This document shows, in pieces, positions 1 to 8,719 of a stretch of DNA of 64,000 nucleotides. Origin of the DNA: CAYREX01 sp964423505 (GTDB taxonomy: Bacteria > Fermentibacterota > Fermentibacteria > Fermentibacterales > JCC-6). The translations under genes were made by a program, and so were the position numbers. The stretch lies in NCBI GenBank assembly GCA_964423505.1, contig CAYREX010000001.1, positions 186,001 to 250,000 on the forward strand, in the 5' to 3' direction. The notes under the pieces were generated by a model that was given only the letters and a program-made list of their open reading frames with translations, did no database searches and was not told the origin of the DNA. Numbering within the stretch: position 1 is the first letter of the stretch; each line of letters opens with the position of its first letter.

Positions 1-630
1 GGTGGCAACCTGAAGATACACATCATCTCCAACGGGTCCTCTCACTCCCTGGTCACCACCGTCGACCAGAACAACACCTCCGGCTGGGGCCTCCGCGACC
101 TCTGCTGGGACGGCACCTACATGTACGGCAGCCAGGACTACCAGGTCGACTACTACGACTCCTCCTACGAGAAGGTAGGCTCCTACACCTGCAACGCCGT
201 GAGCCCCAACAGGGCGCAGGCCTGGGACGGCACCTACTTCTACACCGGCAGCTTCGACGCCACCATCTACCAGGTGACCTGGGACGGCGTCTCCGGCAGT
301 ACCGCAAGCCACACCAGCTGGAGCACCGCCGTGGCCAACAACGGCACCTACGGCGCCGCCTGGGATGACGGCAACAACTGCCTCTGGGTCTCCACGGCAT
401 CCAGCGACGGCATGCTCTACCAGATCGACACCGACGGCACCCTGATAACCAGCTACAACATCGGCCCCGAGTCCTCCACCTCCGGTGGAAGCGCGATGGC
501 CGACTACATGAGCACCGACGTAGACCAGCTCTGGGTGCTGGCGCAGGCCACGCCCGACGGCGTCTACTGCTGGGAGGTCACCGTACCTCTCGAGCGCGAC
601 ACCTGGGGAGCCATCAAGACCCTCTTCTAG
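1..630 (+). CDS. Secreted beta-propeller-like protein, 5' end outside window
   Basis: The frame is open from base 1, so the start and any signal peptide lie outside the window; 209 residues are visible. It has loosely repeated units of about 45 residues containing motifs such as WDGTY and WDDGN, each followed by Tyr/Trp-rich strands ending in YQV or YQI. This resembles blades of a secreted beta-propeller. The last residues, DTWGAIKTLF, match the tails of the secreted proteins at 2410-3105 and 3245-3919. A strong hairpin follows at 659-684. No enzymatic motif is seen, and the extracellular location is inferred from composition and from the shared tail. Confidence 0.75.
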   Translation, partial: GGNLKIHIISNGSSHSLVTTVDQNNTSGWGLRDLCWDGTYMYGSQDYQVDYYDSSYEKVGSYTCNAVSPNRAQAWDGTYFYTGSFDATIYQVTWDGVSGSTASHTSWSTAVANNGTYGAAWDDGNNCLWVSTASSDGMLYQIDTDGTLITSYNIGPESSTSGGSAMADYMSTDVDQLWVLAQATPDGVYCWEVTVPLERDTWGAIKTLF

Positions 631-658
631 AAGCTGATGCACCCAGGTTCCGAGAAGC

Positions 659-687
659 GGGGAAGGGGCTCCGGCCCCTTCCCCTTT
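659..687 (+). terminator. Hairpin terminator after the first gene
   Basis: An 11-bp perfect stem (659-669 with 674-684) closes a TCCG loop and is followed by TTT. It lies 29 bases past the upstream stop codon and before the next start at 732. The U-tract is short, so termination efficiency is uncertain. Confidence 0.6.
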
Positions 688-731
688 CGCTCCGGCCCGC
701 TCCGGGCCGGTCAACTCCGGGAGGGACATCC

Positions 732-2330
732 TTGAGACCAGTCCGGTGGTGCCAGCTCACAGCAGTCATAGCGGCGGTGGTCACGCTCTCCTGCGGCGGG
801 TCGACGGTAGACGGTCGGACCTGGCTCGTAGTGACCGGGGGCGACACGGTCACCGTGGCCGAGGCCGGCCTTGCCTGGGACTCCCTGGGCGAGGCGGAGC
901 GGGAGATGTTCACCTCCCGGGACAACCCGGTGGGCGAGTTCGTGCTGGCCCTGGCCAGGAAGCGGATGGTCTTCCGCGAGCTGGAGGAGGGCGGCTGGCT
1001 CACCGCTCCGGACGTGACGGGGCAGCGCCGCTGGTGGCTGATGGCGGAAGGCGCAGCGGCCGCCCGGCAGCACATGAGGGAGAGCGAGGCCCGGGCGGTC
1101 TCGGAGGATGACATAGAGCGCTTCCGGGAGATGATGGGCAGCGTAGTCTGGTATACCGTCTCGCCCGGACCGGGGAGCCAGGCCGCCGGACCCGCGCACC
1201 TGCCGGAGCTGGAGACCGCCCTCTCGCTTACCCTGGACACGCTGGAGACTGGAGAGACGGGCGTCACCGCCGACGGCCGGACCCTGAGGCTGGACTCCCT
1301 GGTCGAGACCGAACCGGAGCTGGTCGAGCAGACCCTGGCGGACACCGGCTACGTGCGCGAGCTGGCCGTCCAGAGGCTCTCCCAGGGCAGGGTCAGGCGC
1401 TGGGTCCTCGAGACGACGGACTCCCTGATGGCCCTTCCCTCCGTCCGGATAGACACCACCGCCCTCCATTCGCTCGCCGACTACGAGGCGGGCGAGGCGG
1501 AGATGCCCGACACCTCGGTCATCGCCGTCTCCACCCCCCGCGGGGACTTCTCGCTCGGCGACCTCATGGACATGACCGATTTCCACGAGGGCAGGATGCC
1601 GGTGCAGCCCTCCGACCCCGCATGGCTCCTATTCATGAGCGAGAACGTCATCCTGCAGTGCAGGTGGCTGGAGTACCTCGAGGAGTGGGCCCCCGAAGTG
1701 GCCGACTCCCTCGCGGCGGCCGCCGACCGGTGGCTGGTGGAGCACGCGACCGACGCGCTTTACGAGGCCAGCGTCTCCGAGAACGTTACCGTCACGGAAG
1801 AGGCCCTGGAGGAGCAGATGTCCCGCCTCGAGCAGCCCGTGATGATGCCAGAGAGGCGCGTCCTGGAGATAGCCCTCATCCCTCCGGAGCTTATGGAGGA
1901 CTACCGGGCGGCCGTGGTCGACAGCGCCCTGGACCGGCTGCTCCCGGAGCTCTCCGGCCTCCCCTGGATGCAGGGGCCGGACCCGGAGAGGCCCAGGGTG
2001 ACGCCCCCGCTCATGCGGGGACAGGTCCCGGGCGGATACGGAGACCTGGTATTCGACCTGCCGGTGAGCGACACGGTCTCCTGGTCCGGGCCGCACCCGC
2101 TCTCCGAGTCGGAGGGCAGCATTCTCATCAGGCTCGTCGAGGCGCTGCCCGAGCGTCCGGCCACCCTCGAGGAGGCAGCCCCGGTACTGGAGGAGGCGGT
2201 CCGGGCCCGGCTGGAGGAGCAGGCCACGGTGCAGTGGATGACCGAGCTGGAGGGCGAGTACGGCCTGGAGGTCAACGAGGGGGCGCTGGACGACCTCCCC
2301 TCCGACCCCTCCCTCTGGTCCGCCCTCTGA
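732..2330 (+). CDS. SurA/PpiC-like periplasmic foldase lipoprotein
   Basis: A 532-residue protein with a TTG start preceded by a purine-rich GGGAGGGA. The N-terminus is a short hydrophobic segment ending in TLSC, a plausible though atypical lipobox (Cys about residue 21). Residues about 35-75 resemble the helical N-terminal part of SurA/PrsA-type chaperones. After a long acidic helical middle, residues about 370-510 follow the outline of a PpiC rotamase domain: an ERRVLEIALI strand, a GGYGDLVF motif, then SILIRLVEALPERPATLEEA, like the usual domain end. Catalytic conservation is poor, so it may act as a chaperone only. The likely role is folding of exported or outer-membrane proteins. The family call is moderately secure. 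Confidence 0.6.
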   Translation: MRPVRWCQLTAVIAAVVTLSCGGSTVDGRTWLVVTGGDTVTVAEAGLAWDSLGEAEREMFTSRDNPVGEFVLALARKRMVFRELEEGGWLTAPDVTGQRRWWLMAEGAAAARQHMRESEARAVSEDDIERFREMMGSVVWYTVSPGPGSQAAGPAHLPELETALSLTLDTLETGETGVTADGRTLRLDSLVETEPELVEQTLADTGYVRELAVQRLSQGRVRRWVLETTDSLMALPSVRIDTTALHSLADYEAGEAEMPDTSVIAVSTPRGDFSLGDLMDMTDFHEGRMPVQPSDPAWLLFMSENVILQCRWLEYLEEWAPEVADSLAAAADRWLVEHATDALYEASVSENVTVTEEALEEQMSRLEQPVMMPERRVLEIALIPPELMEDYRAAVVDSALDRLLPELSGLPWMQGPDPERPRVTPPLMRGQVPGGYGDLVFDLPVSDTVSWSGPHPLSESEGSILIRLVEALPERPATLEEAAPVLEEAVRARLEEQATVQWMTELEGEYGLEVNEGALDDLPSDPSLWSAL

Positions 2331-2344
2331 GGTCCCGCGGAATC

Positions 2345-2378
2345 TTGACAGGGCGGGGTTGCGGCAGCATGCTACTTA
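2345..2378 (+). promoter_or_regulatory. Candidate promoter for the 2410 gene
   Basis: A perfect TTGACA at 2345-2350 lies 60 bases upstream of the ATG at 2410. The -10 is not clear: ATGCTA at 18-base spacing or the AT-rich run at 2373-2379 are the only candidates. Confidence 0.4.
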
Positions 2379-2409
2379 TGGATCTATCCCCCTTGCGAGA
2401 GGAGCCCGC

Positions 2410-3105
2410 ATGAAGCTTGGGACCGCTATCGTCCTCGCTTTCTTCGCCTTCTCCGCGTTCGCCACCTTCGTCGGGGTCCGTGCCGGACACGACTTCGAGC
2501 TAGGCTACATCGGCCCGGCTACGGTCACCCCCTCCTCCTCGGACGCGGCCGTCTACTCCCAGCCGTACGACTTCGGTGCCCTGGTCAACGGCTACGGAGT
2601 CCAGAGCGGCGGCAACTACGTAGGCGCAGACGACTTCACCCCCGCCCACAGCGGGACGGTGAACGAGATCGAGCTCTGGATGATCTACACCGGGGCACAC
2701 CCCTGCGACTTCAACCTCTTCGTATACAACGACGACTCGGACACCGGGCACCAGCCGGGCAGCGTCCACTGGAGCCAGACCGTCCCCTCGTCCCAGGTCA
2801 CCGACCAGGACACCGGCGACGACGAGTGGGGCTACGACATCTACCACACTACCATCTACCTGGGTACGGACGGCTTCTCGGTGAGCGCCGGAACCATGTA
2901 CTGGCTGGGCGTCCAGACCGTCGGCAGCGACGTCAGCTACTGGCTGGTCACCGACGTCACCTGGGCCGAGCCGGCCATGTGGAGCCTGGACAACGGCTCC
3001 ACCTGGCAGAGCCCCGGCGCCGACGTCGAGTGCTTCTTCATCCTCAACGACGACGGTACATCGCTCTCTCCCAGCACCTGGGGAGGCATCAAGTCCGAGT
3101 TCTAG
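2410..3105 (+). CDS. Secreted beta-sandwich protein with WxxIK tail
   Basis: A 231-residue protein. The start chosen is the ATG preceded by GAGAGGA, giving a clear Sec signal peptide (MKLGTAIVLAFFAFSAFA). The mature part is rich in Trp, Tyr, Asp and Thr and carries motifs such as ADDFTP, ELWMIY and DDEWGYDIY, as in extracellular beta-sandwich domains of unknown function. It ends STWGGIKSEF. The next gene is a clear paralogue with the same order of motifs, so the pair arose by tandem duplication. It has its own candidate promoter (2345) and a downstream hairpin (3127-3160). Binding or cell-surface structural roles are possible; no catalytic motif is visible. Confidence 0.75.
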   Translation: MKLGTAIVLAFFAFSAFATFVGVRAGHDFELGYIGPATVTPSSSDAAVYSQPYDFGALVNGYGVQSGGNYVGADDFTPAHSGTVNEIELWMIYTGAHPCDFNLFVYNDDSDTGHQPGSVHWSQTVPSSQVTDQDTGDDEWGYDIYHTTIYLGTDGFSVSAGTMYWLGVQTVGSDVSYWLVTDVTWAEPAMWSLDNGSTWQSPGADVECFFILNDDGTSLSPSTWGGIKSEF

Positions 3106-3126
3106 CCCCGCAGGGCCGGTTGCGCG

Positions 3127-3160
3127 AAGAAGTGGGGGAGGCGGCCGCCTCCCCCGCTTC
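3127..3160 (+). terminator. Palindromic hairpin between the paralogues
   Basis: A perfect 22-base palindrome (3134-3155) with 9-bp arms around GGCC is extended by GAAG/CTTC pairs outside a T-G mismatch. It sits 20 bases beyond the stop codon and before the promoter of the next gene. It has no T-run. Confidence 0.5.
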
Positions 3161-3175
3161 CCGTCTTCCCGGATA

Positions 3176-3205
3176 TTGACGACACATGGCCCGAGCGAGT
3201 ATTGA
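3176..3205 (+). promoter_or_regulatory. Candidate promoter for the 3245 gene
   Basis: TTGACG (3176-3181) is followed after 18 bases by TATTGA (3200-3205). The start codon is 40 bases downstream of the -10. The two tandem paralogues therefore seem to be separate transcription units. Confidence 0.5.
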
Positions 3206-3244
3206 GTTAGCGGTATCGGTTTGCTCGAGCTGAAAGGGGTCATT

Positions 3245-3919
3245 ATGAGGTTCACACCCGTTCTCCTGGCCGTCCTTCTCGCCGCGGCGGCCTTCGCGGC
3301 CGACACCGAGCTCGGCCACGTGGGCGCCATAACGCCCGGCATATCGCCGGACACCGACGCCGACATCGTCTCCCAGCCGTTCGACTTCGGCACCCTGCAG
3401 AACGGCCTCAGCTGCTCCAGCCAGTACACCAGGATGATGGCCGACGACTTCACCCCGGCCACCGCGGCCGACCTGGCCATGGTCGATATCTGGATGATCT
3501 ACAGCAGCAGCCAGGCATCCACCATCAAGTTCCAGGCCAGGAACGACAACTCCGGCTCCCCGGGCAGCACCGTCGAGTGGGAGACCGACTGCAGCAACCT
3601 CACCCACACCGACACCGGGTTCTCCCAGTGGGGCTACGATCTCATCTACACCGAGGCGGTCATAGACCCCGGATCCTACTTCAGCCCCACGCCGGGCGTC
3701 TGCTACTGGTTCGTGGTCCAGACCCAGAGCACCGGCAACGACTTCTGGCTCTGCACCAACCAGACCTGGGCCGAGATGAGCTACTTCAGCGACAACAACG
3801 GCGACACCTGGACCAGCAGCCAGGGCATGTGGGGCACCGCCTACGAGCAGTTCATGGTCCTGATGACCCCCACCGCGCTCCAGCGGAGCACCTGGGCCGA
3901 CATAAAGGCCCTGTTCTAG
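3245..3919 (+). CDS. Secreted beta-sandwich protein with WxxIK tail, paralogue
   Basis: A 224-residue protein starting at the ATG after GAAAGGGG. The signal peptide ends near AAFA (residue about 18). The mature part aligns along its length with the preceding protein: SQPFDFGTL, ADDFTP, IWMIY, QWGYDLIY, VQTQSTGNDFWL and TWAEMSYFS have direct counterparts. It ends STWADIKALF. Two or more cysteines in the mature region suggest export to an oxidising compartment. Function unknown; the similarity and tandem position show a duplicated surface or secreted protein. Confidence 0.75.
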   Translation: MRFTPVLLAVLLAAAAFAADTELGHVGAITPGISPDTDADIVSQPFDFGTLQNGLSCSSQYTRMMADDFTPATAADLAMVDIWMIYSSSQASTIKFQARNDNSGSPGSTVEWETDCSNLTHTDTGFSQWGYDLIYTEAVIDPGSYFSPTPGVCYWFVVQTQSTGNDFWLCTNQTWAEMSYFSDNNGDTWTSSQGMWGTAYEQFMVLMTPTALQRSTWADIKALF

Positions 3920-3941
3920 GCCACTCGCGGCGGGGAACGGA

Positions 3942-3975
3942 GAGGGGGAGGCCGGGATCCGGCCTCCCCTTCCTC
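3942..3975. terminator. Hairpin terminator between convergent genes
   Basis: An 11-bp stem (3945-3955 with 3959-3969) has a GAT loop and is followed by TTCCTC. It lies between the end of the secreted-protein gene (3919) and the end of the minus-strand glycosyltransferase (4006), so it could serve either direction. Confidence 0.55.
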
Positions 3976-4005
3976 ATGCCCGTGCGCGAAGGCGCAGGCG
4001 TCCGT

Positions 4006-5583
4006 TCAGTCCCCCCCGGCAGTCGGCTCCTCCGCCGCCGGAGCGACCCAGAACGAGTAGCGCTGCATGCAGTTGAACTCCACGAAGCCGTTGGCCTCCG
4101 CGTGCTCCAGGAGGGGCACCTCCCAGTACCAGGGCATCCTGTTGACGAGCACCGCGCAGGGCGGCTCCTCCTCCAGCAGGTCGTGCATGGTCCCGGGAGC
4201 GGCAACCGAGAAGCTTTCCAGCTCCCCCTCTGTGAGACTGTCGGCCGTCCTGGCGGTGAAGTCGCCGCAGGAGAGCTCCGGATAGATGTCCAGGCCGGCC
4301 TCCAGGGCGAACGCCGTATGGACGGTTGCCACCGGCCGGTCCAGCAGGCTGTCCGGCACCAGCTCCCGCATTGACGCCATCTCCCTGTGGAAGGCCACCG
4401 GCTGCCAGAGCCGGGGGAACGGTATCCTGCCGAACCCCTTTGAGTCGACTATGACGTTGGAGAGCACGGCCATCGCGGCAAGGCCCCAGACCAGCCGCCG
4501 GGCCGGCATGAGGTCTGAGCGGCCCAGCCTGCCGTAGAGCATCGCGCCCAGCAGCAGCATCGAGGTCATGGCCAGGTGCAGGTACCAGTCCCACGAGGGG
4601 GTGGCCGCCAGGAACATCAGGAGCGCCACGGCTGTCAGTGTGCACAGCCGCGCCAGGGAGCGCCTCTCCCCGGTGTCCATCCCCCGGCCGGGCGCCCCCG
4701 CCAGCAGCATGAATACCGGTACCAGCAGCACCATCACGTTCCTGCCCCTGTGCAGGACAACGTTGGCCATCAGCCCCATCTTGTCGCCCGCCGCCACGGC
4801 AGCGGCGGTCTCCGAGGTGGTCCTGAACCACTCCGCGTTCATCAGGTGGTAGCCCAGGTTGTTGTAGACCGCCACGTCCGGGCCCACCGCCAGCAGCTGC
4901 GCCGCCGCAGGCAGCAGGGCCGCGGCCAGGCCGGCCGTATAGGCCAGGGCCTGCCTGCCAAGGCGGGGCCTCACGAGCAGCATGGGCAGCAGGAATACAA
5001 GGGGCATCAGGCCGAAGGTGAGCTTGGTCCCTATGGCCACGCCGGTCAGCGCCCCGGCGGCCAGCGGCCGCAGCGGGCCCTCCTTCCCGTCGCCCTCACG
5101 CGACGCTCCCTTCCCCCTCTCCATCAACAGCAGTGCGGCCAGAACGGCGAGGGAGGCCATGTCGTAGTTGCGCACCACCGTTACCGTAGTGCGGAAGAGG
5201 GCGTTGCTCACCAGCAGCAGCACCGCCGCGGCGGCGAGCCGGCGGCTCCCGGAGAGCCTCCGGGCGAGGAGATAGAAGATGCCCACCTCGGCCATGGCGA
5301 GCACGAACTTCAGCATCTTGGCCGCCAGCATCGGCATGGAGTAGCCGGTGGCTGCGAAGAGCCAGTGGTAGACCCAGGCCATGTAGGGCGTCTGGAGGTA
5401 GGCGAAGTCCGCGTACAGCCGGTGCTCCCGCATGAGCATCCCCGCCGCCACGTACATGTTGTCGTCCCGCACCGGCATGTCCCCCACTACCTGCGAGAAG
5501 AGAACCAGCAGGACGTACAGCACCAGCAGCGTCCGGAGGACCCCGCTCACCGGAGGGACTCCCGAGCCGGCTCTACCTGACAT
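4006..5583 (-). CDS. GT39-like polyprenyl-sugar membrane glycosyltransferase
   Basis: A 525-residue integral membrane protein with about ten or more hydrophobic helices, typical of the ArnT/PMT/GT39 superfamily, which moves sugars from polyprenyl-phosphate donors at the outer face of the inner membrane. The first outside loop has the acidic motif VRDDNMYVAAG, the expected place for the catalytic acid. A C-terminal soluble part has DIYPELSCGDFTART, found almost unchanged in the upstream paralogue. The start ATG lies 11 bases inside the 3' end of that paralogue, so the pair is translationally coupled. Acceptor unknown (glycoprotein, lipid A or polysaccharide). Confidence 0.7.
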   Translation of the reverse strand: MSGRAGSGVPPVSGVLRTLLVLYVLLVLFSQVVGDMPVRDDNMYVAAGMLMREHRLYADFAYLQTPYMAWVYHWLFAATGYSMPMLAAKMLKFVLAMAEVGIFYLLARRLSGSRRLAAAAVLLLVSNALFRTTVTVVRNYDMASLAVLAALLLMERGKGASREGDGKEGPLRPLAAGALTGVAIGTKLTFGLMPLVFLLPMLLVRPRLGRQALAYTAGLAAALLPAAAQLLAVGPDVAVYNNLGYHLMNAEWFRTTSETAAAVAAGDKMGLMANVVLHRGRNVMVLLVPVFMLLAGAPGRGMDTGERRSLARLCTLTAVALLMFLAATPSWDWYLHLAMTSMLLLGAMLYGRLGRSDLMPARRLVWGLAAMAVLSNVIVDSKGFGRIPFPRLWQPVAFHREMASMRELVPDSLLDRPVATVHTAFALEAGLDIYPELSCGDFTARTADSLTEGELESFSVAAPGTMHDLLEEEPPCAVLVNRMPWYWEVPLLEHAEANGFVEFNCMQRYSFWVAPAAEEPTAGGD

Positions 5584-7120
5584 AGGCCGTGTGGTCGCCC
5601 AGGAGCTCGACCGGCTGGTAGTCGTGGGCGACGGCCCACTCCTTCAGCGGAACCTCCCAGGGGTAGAGGAACTCGCTCACTATGACCATGGAGGGCGGCC
5701 TCTGGGAGAGCATGGTGGGGTAGTACCTCGGTGCCGCAACGGAATATCGCTCCAGCTCTCCGGCCGAGAGGAGGTAGCCGGTCCTGGCGGTGAAGTCGCC
5801 GCAGGAGAGCTCCGGGTATATGGGAAGCCCCGCCTCCAGGGCCAGTATGGGGCTCATCGTGGCGACCGGCCTCTCGAGGTCGGCCGGGTCCAGCATCTCC
5901 CTCAGATCCGTCATGGCCCCGTGTATCACCACCGGTTGCCACATGGAGGGCCTGAACAGCCTGGAGAGCCTCTTGGAGTCGTTCTGCAGGTTGGCGGTCA
6001 CGAGTATCAGCGCGACGGTCCAGACGAGGCCCCCGGCCATCCTCCGCACCCGCTGCGTCACCATCCCCGCCAGCGCGCATGTAGAGATGCAGACAACGGC
6101 GAAGAAGGTGTTGAGATACCCGTCGCCGGAGGGGGTCGGGACGAAGTACATGAGTACCGCCGCCAGCAGCAGGAGCGCCGGCAGGAAGGCCCGGGAGCCG
6201 CGGGCGAGCGGGCCTGGCCGGGACCCGGCGGAGAGCGCGGCCAGGAAGACGAAGGGCACCAGTATGAGGAGGCTGGTGACGTCGTGGGTCAGGACGTAGA
6301 AGAAGTAGCCGAGCTTGTCGCTCAGGGTGATGGCTGTCTCGCTCACCTGGCTCGCCACCCAGACGACGTTCAGCTGGTGGTAGCCCAGGTTGTTGTAGAG
6401 CGCCACGTCCGCCCCGGAGTGAAGGGCTATGCCCAGGGCCGGCAGCAGACCGGCCGCGACGCCCAGCGCCATCGGGACCCCCAGCCTCCGGAAGCCCCTC
6501 GCCCCGCCGCAATAATGGAAGGTGGCCAGCAGGAGGCAGAGGGGGAAGAGGCCGTAGGTCAGCTTGGTCCCCACGCTCAGGCCGGCTGCGACCCCGGCCA
6601 GCAGCGAAAGAAACCGGGGCCTGCCCCCGGTGGTGGAGTCGGAGTCACGCATGATGTAGAAGAGGAGCACCGAGACCATCGCCAGCAGCAGCGACAGGTC
6701 GTAGTTGCGGACGAAGGTGACGGTACCCCTGAATATGCGTACCCCGGCGAGCATCAGGGTGGCGCCCAGCGCCAGCCATCGCTCTCCCGACAGCCTCCGG
6801 CAGAGCCGGTAGACAACCAGCAGCACGCCGAGCCCTATGAGAGTCTTCACCGCCCGGAGCACCAGCAGAGGCATCGTGAAACCCGTGAGCCAGAGGAAGA
6901 CGTGGTAGATGTACGGAGCGTACGGCGCCTGGAGGTATGCGAAGTCGGCGTAGAGCGCCCCGCTGCGCAGGAGATGCGCCGCAGCTACGTACATGTGGTC
7001 GTCGTGGATGATGACCTCGCGCAGGAAGCAGGAGAGGTAGGCCAGCACGATATAGAGCACCACGGCCAGGGGTACCGTCCTCCGGAGGAGCGCTCCTCCG
7101 GCCAGCGGCTTAGCGATCAA
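5573..7120 (-). CDS. GT39-like membrane glycosyltransferase, tandem paralogue
   Basis: A 515-residue polytopic protein from a TTG start. It matches the downstream gene helix by helix: IIHDDHMYVAAAHLL, YADFAYLQAPYAPYIYH, GADVALYNNLGYHQLN and the C-terminal PIYPELSCGDFTART all have counterparts. This is a tandem duplication with conserved catalytic loop and C-terminal motif. It lies 46 bases downstream of the C25 peptidase and is probably co-transcribed with it. Possible job: O-glycosylation or surface glycan assembly for exported proteins. The donor and acceptor cannot be read from sequence. Confidence 0.7.
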   Translation of the reverse strand: MIAKPLAGGALLRRTVPLAVVLYIVLAYLSCFLREVIIHDDHMYVAAAHLLRSGALYADFAYLQAPYAPYIYHVFLWLTGFTMPLLVLRAVKTLIGLGVLLVVYRLCRRLSGERWLALGATLMLAGVRIFRGTVTFVRNYDLSLLLAMVSVLLFYIMRDSDSTTGGRPRFLSLLAGVAAGLSVGTKLTYGLFPLCLLLATFHYCGGARGFRRLGVPMALGVAAGLLPALGIALHSGADVALYNNLGYHQLNVVWVASQVSETAITLSDKLGYFFYVLTHDVTSLLILVPFVFLAALSAGSRPGPLARGSRAFLPALLLLAAVLMYFVPTPSGDGYLNTFFAVVCISTCALAGMVTQRVRRMAGGLVWTVALILVTANLQNDSKRLSRLFRPSMWQPVVIHGAMTDLREMLDPADLERPVATMSPILALEAGLPIYPELSCGDFTARTGYLLSAGELERYSVAAPRYYPTMLSQRPPSMVIVSEFLYPWEVPLKEWAVAHDYQPVELLGDHTAYVR

Positions 7121-7166
7121 GCGCCGGTTCCCTCCCTCGTACGGACGGGTCTCCCGGGCGGCCCGG

Positions 7167-8675
7167 TCAGTCCAGCACCACCACCGTGACCGGTGCCACC
7201 GGCTCCCCGCCGCTCAGCCTGGCCATGTAGACGCCACCGGGCAGGCCGGTCACGTCCATGCTGCATCGGCCCCCGCTCATGGTGCCGCTGGCGGCCAGCC
7301 TGCCGGACTGGTCGTAGAGGCCGACCGACCCGCCGCGGGTCTCGTCCGAGCAGATGAGCGCCAGCGCGCCGGAGCAGGGATTGCGCTCGGGCAGGAGCAT
7401 GGCGGAGGGCCCTCCCTCGCGCCCCTCCTCCTCGACGCCGGTCATGTGCATTGCCGGCACAAGCGTCGGGTCGCCCATGAGCACCATCCCCAGGTGCCAG
7501 GACCGCTCGTAGGGAGTGATGCCGCCCGATGCTATCCACTCCCACCAGTTGACGAACGCCTCCCCGAGCGACCACCGACCGCCCAGCGGCTCGTAGAACT
7601 GCCTGAACTGGAGCATGGAGCCGGTCTTGGTGCTCCCGATGGATGCCAGCCCGGTCCCGGTGCAGAGGGCGTAGACGCCGCCCATGTTCCTGGGCGTGGT
7701 GAACCTGGCGTTGGAGCAGGCAAAGAGGTTGTAGAACCTGGCCTGCGGCTGGGCCGGGAGTATCTCGTTCCATTCGGTGGGAGGACCCGGGCTCCAGAAG
7801 TGCCCCAGCGGACTGGAGTGGACGTAGGGGCTTATCCACGCCCAGGTTCCGGGCAGCCTCTCCTCCAGGTAGTCGGTGCCGTTGGTGGAGTCCGGCTGGT
7901 TGACCAGCACGGTGCTCGAGTAGAGGAACTGCATGCTTGACTGGTAGCTCGGCCCCCAGGATGCCCAGTCGTCATCCACGTAGCAGAGCGCGTGGTGCGG
8001 CTCCGGGTCTCCGTTCGTGCGCCACTCGTGGTTCCGCTCCAGATAGGCGTTCAGCATATCGGTCGGGTCGCCCAGGGATGTCATGTTGTCCAGCTTTATC
8101 CGACCTACGTATATCTCCGGGTCCAGCTCGCCCGAGATGGTGTCGTACCTTCCGTCAGTCCCCGGGTTCCCCTGCGAGGGGTAGCCGACCCAGAGGTCCT
8201 CCCATATGCCGTCCAGGTCCATGAAGAAGTAGTCGGCCGGGAACATCTCCCCCTCGTCGAGGAATGCGTTGTCCATGGCGCACCAGGCCGCGGTCACGTT
8301 GCCCACCAGCACCGCGCCCTCCAGGCCCTCTGCGTGCAGGCCCGCCAGGTAATCCCTCAGCTCGGCGGGGGAGCTGTAGGAGACCTCCACTGTGGAGACC
8401 GACAGCTCCTGCAGGGCTATGTCGGCCATCCACTGGTCCAGGAGACCCTCCCCGAGGCTGTCGGTGAGCCCCTCCTCGAAGACCAGCAGGACCTGCGAGC
8501 TCTCCGCGGGGTCGCCTGCGACCAGCCTGACGCGGAGTGGCACCTCCTCCGGCTGCCCGGCCAGCCACTCATCGTAGGTACCCGGGCTCCAGTCCGGGTC
8601 GCGGCTGACGGTCAGCGGCGTCGACGCGTAGGGCTCGGGGAGCAGGGCCATAAGCGACAGCATGAGGGGAACCAC
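7167..8675 (-). CDS. Gingipain-type C25 cysteine peptidase with sorting-type C-terminus
   Basis: A 502-residue secreted protein. A GTG start after AAGGAG (6-base spacing) gives a signal peptide ending near PYA. Residues about 110-390 follow the C25 fold: GAVLVGN, YFFMDLDGIWED, a DPEIYVGRI strand (gingipain-like VGRI), the likely catalytic His in SPLGHFW, and Cys in FNLFACSNARF (printed FYNLFACSNARF). The last 70 residues, with GSVGLYDQSGRLAASG and DVTGLPGGVYMARL, form the Ig-like domain typical of type IX secretion cargo. It lacks the long propeptide seen in gingipains. Substrate unknown; it may process surface proteins or signal. A promoter is proposed at 8720-8748. Confidence 0.75.
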   Translation of the reverse strand: MVPLMLSLMALLPEPYASTPLTVSRDPDWSPGTYDEWLAGQPEEVPLRVRLVAGDPAESSQVLLVFEEGLTDSLGEGLLDQWMADIALQELSVSTVEVSYSSPAELRDYLAGLHAEGLEGAVLVGNVTAAWCAMDNAFLDEGEMFPADYFFMDLDGIWEDLWVGYPSQGNPGTDGRYDTISGELDPEIYVGRIKLDNMTSLGDPTDMLNAYLERNHEWRTNGDPEPHHALCYVDDDWASWGPSYQSSMQFLYSSTVLVNQPDSTNGTDYLEERLPGTWAWISPYVHSSPLGHFWSPGPPTEWNEILPAQPQARFYNLFACSNARFTTPRNMGGVYALCTGTGLASIGSTKTGSMLQFRQFYEPLGGRWSLGEAFVNWWEWIASGGITPYERSWHLGMVLMGDPTLVPAMHMTGVEEEGREGGPSAMLLPERNPCSGALALICSDETRGGSVGLYDQSGRLAASGTMSGGRCSMDVTGLPGGVYMARLSGGEPVAPVTVVVLD

Positions 8676-8719
8676 TGCGGCTCCTTTCGCCAGGCACGGA
8701 AAGGGATGCGGACGGGAGG

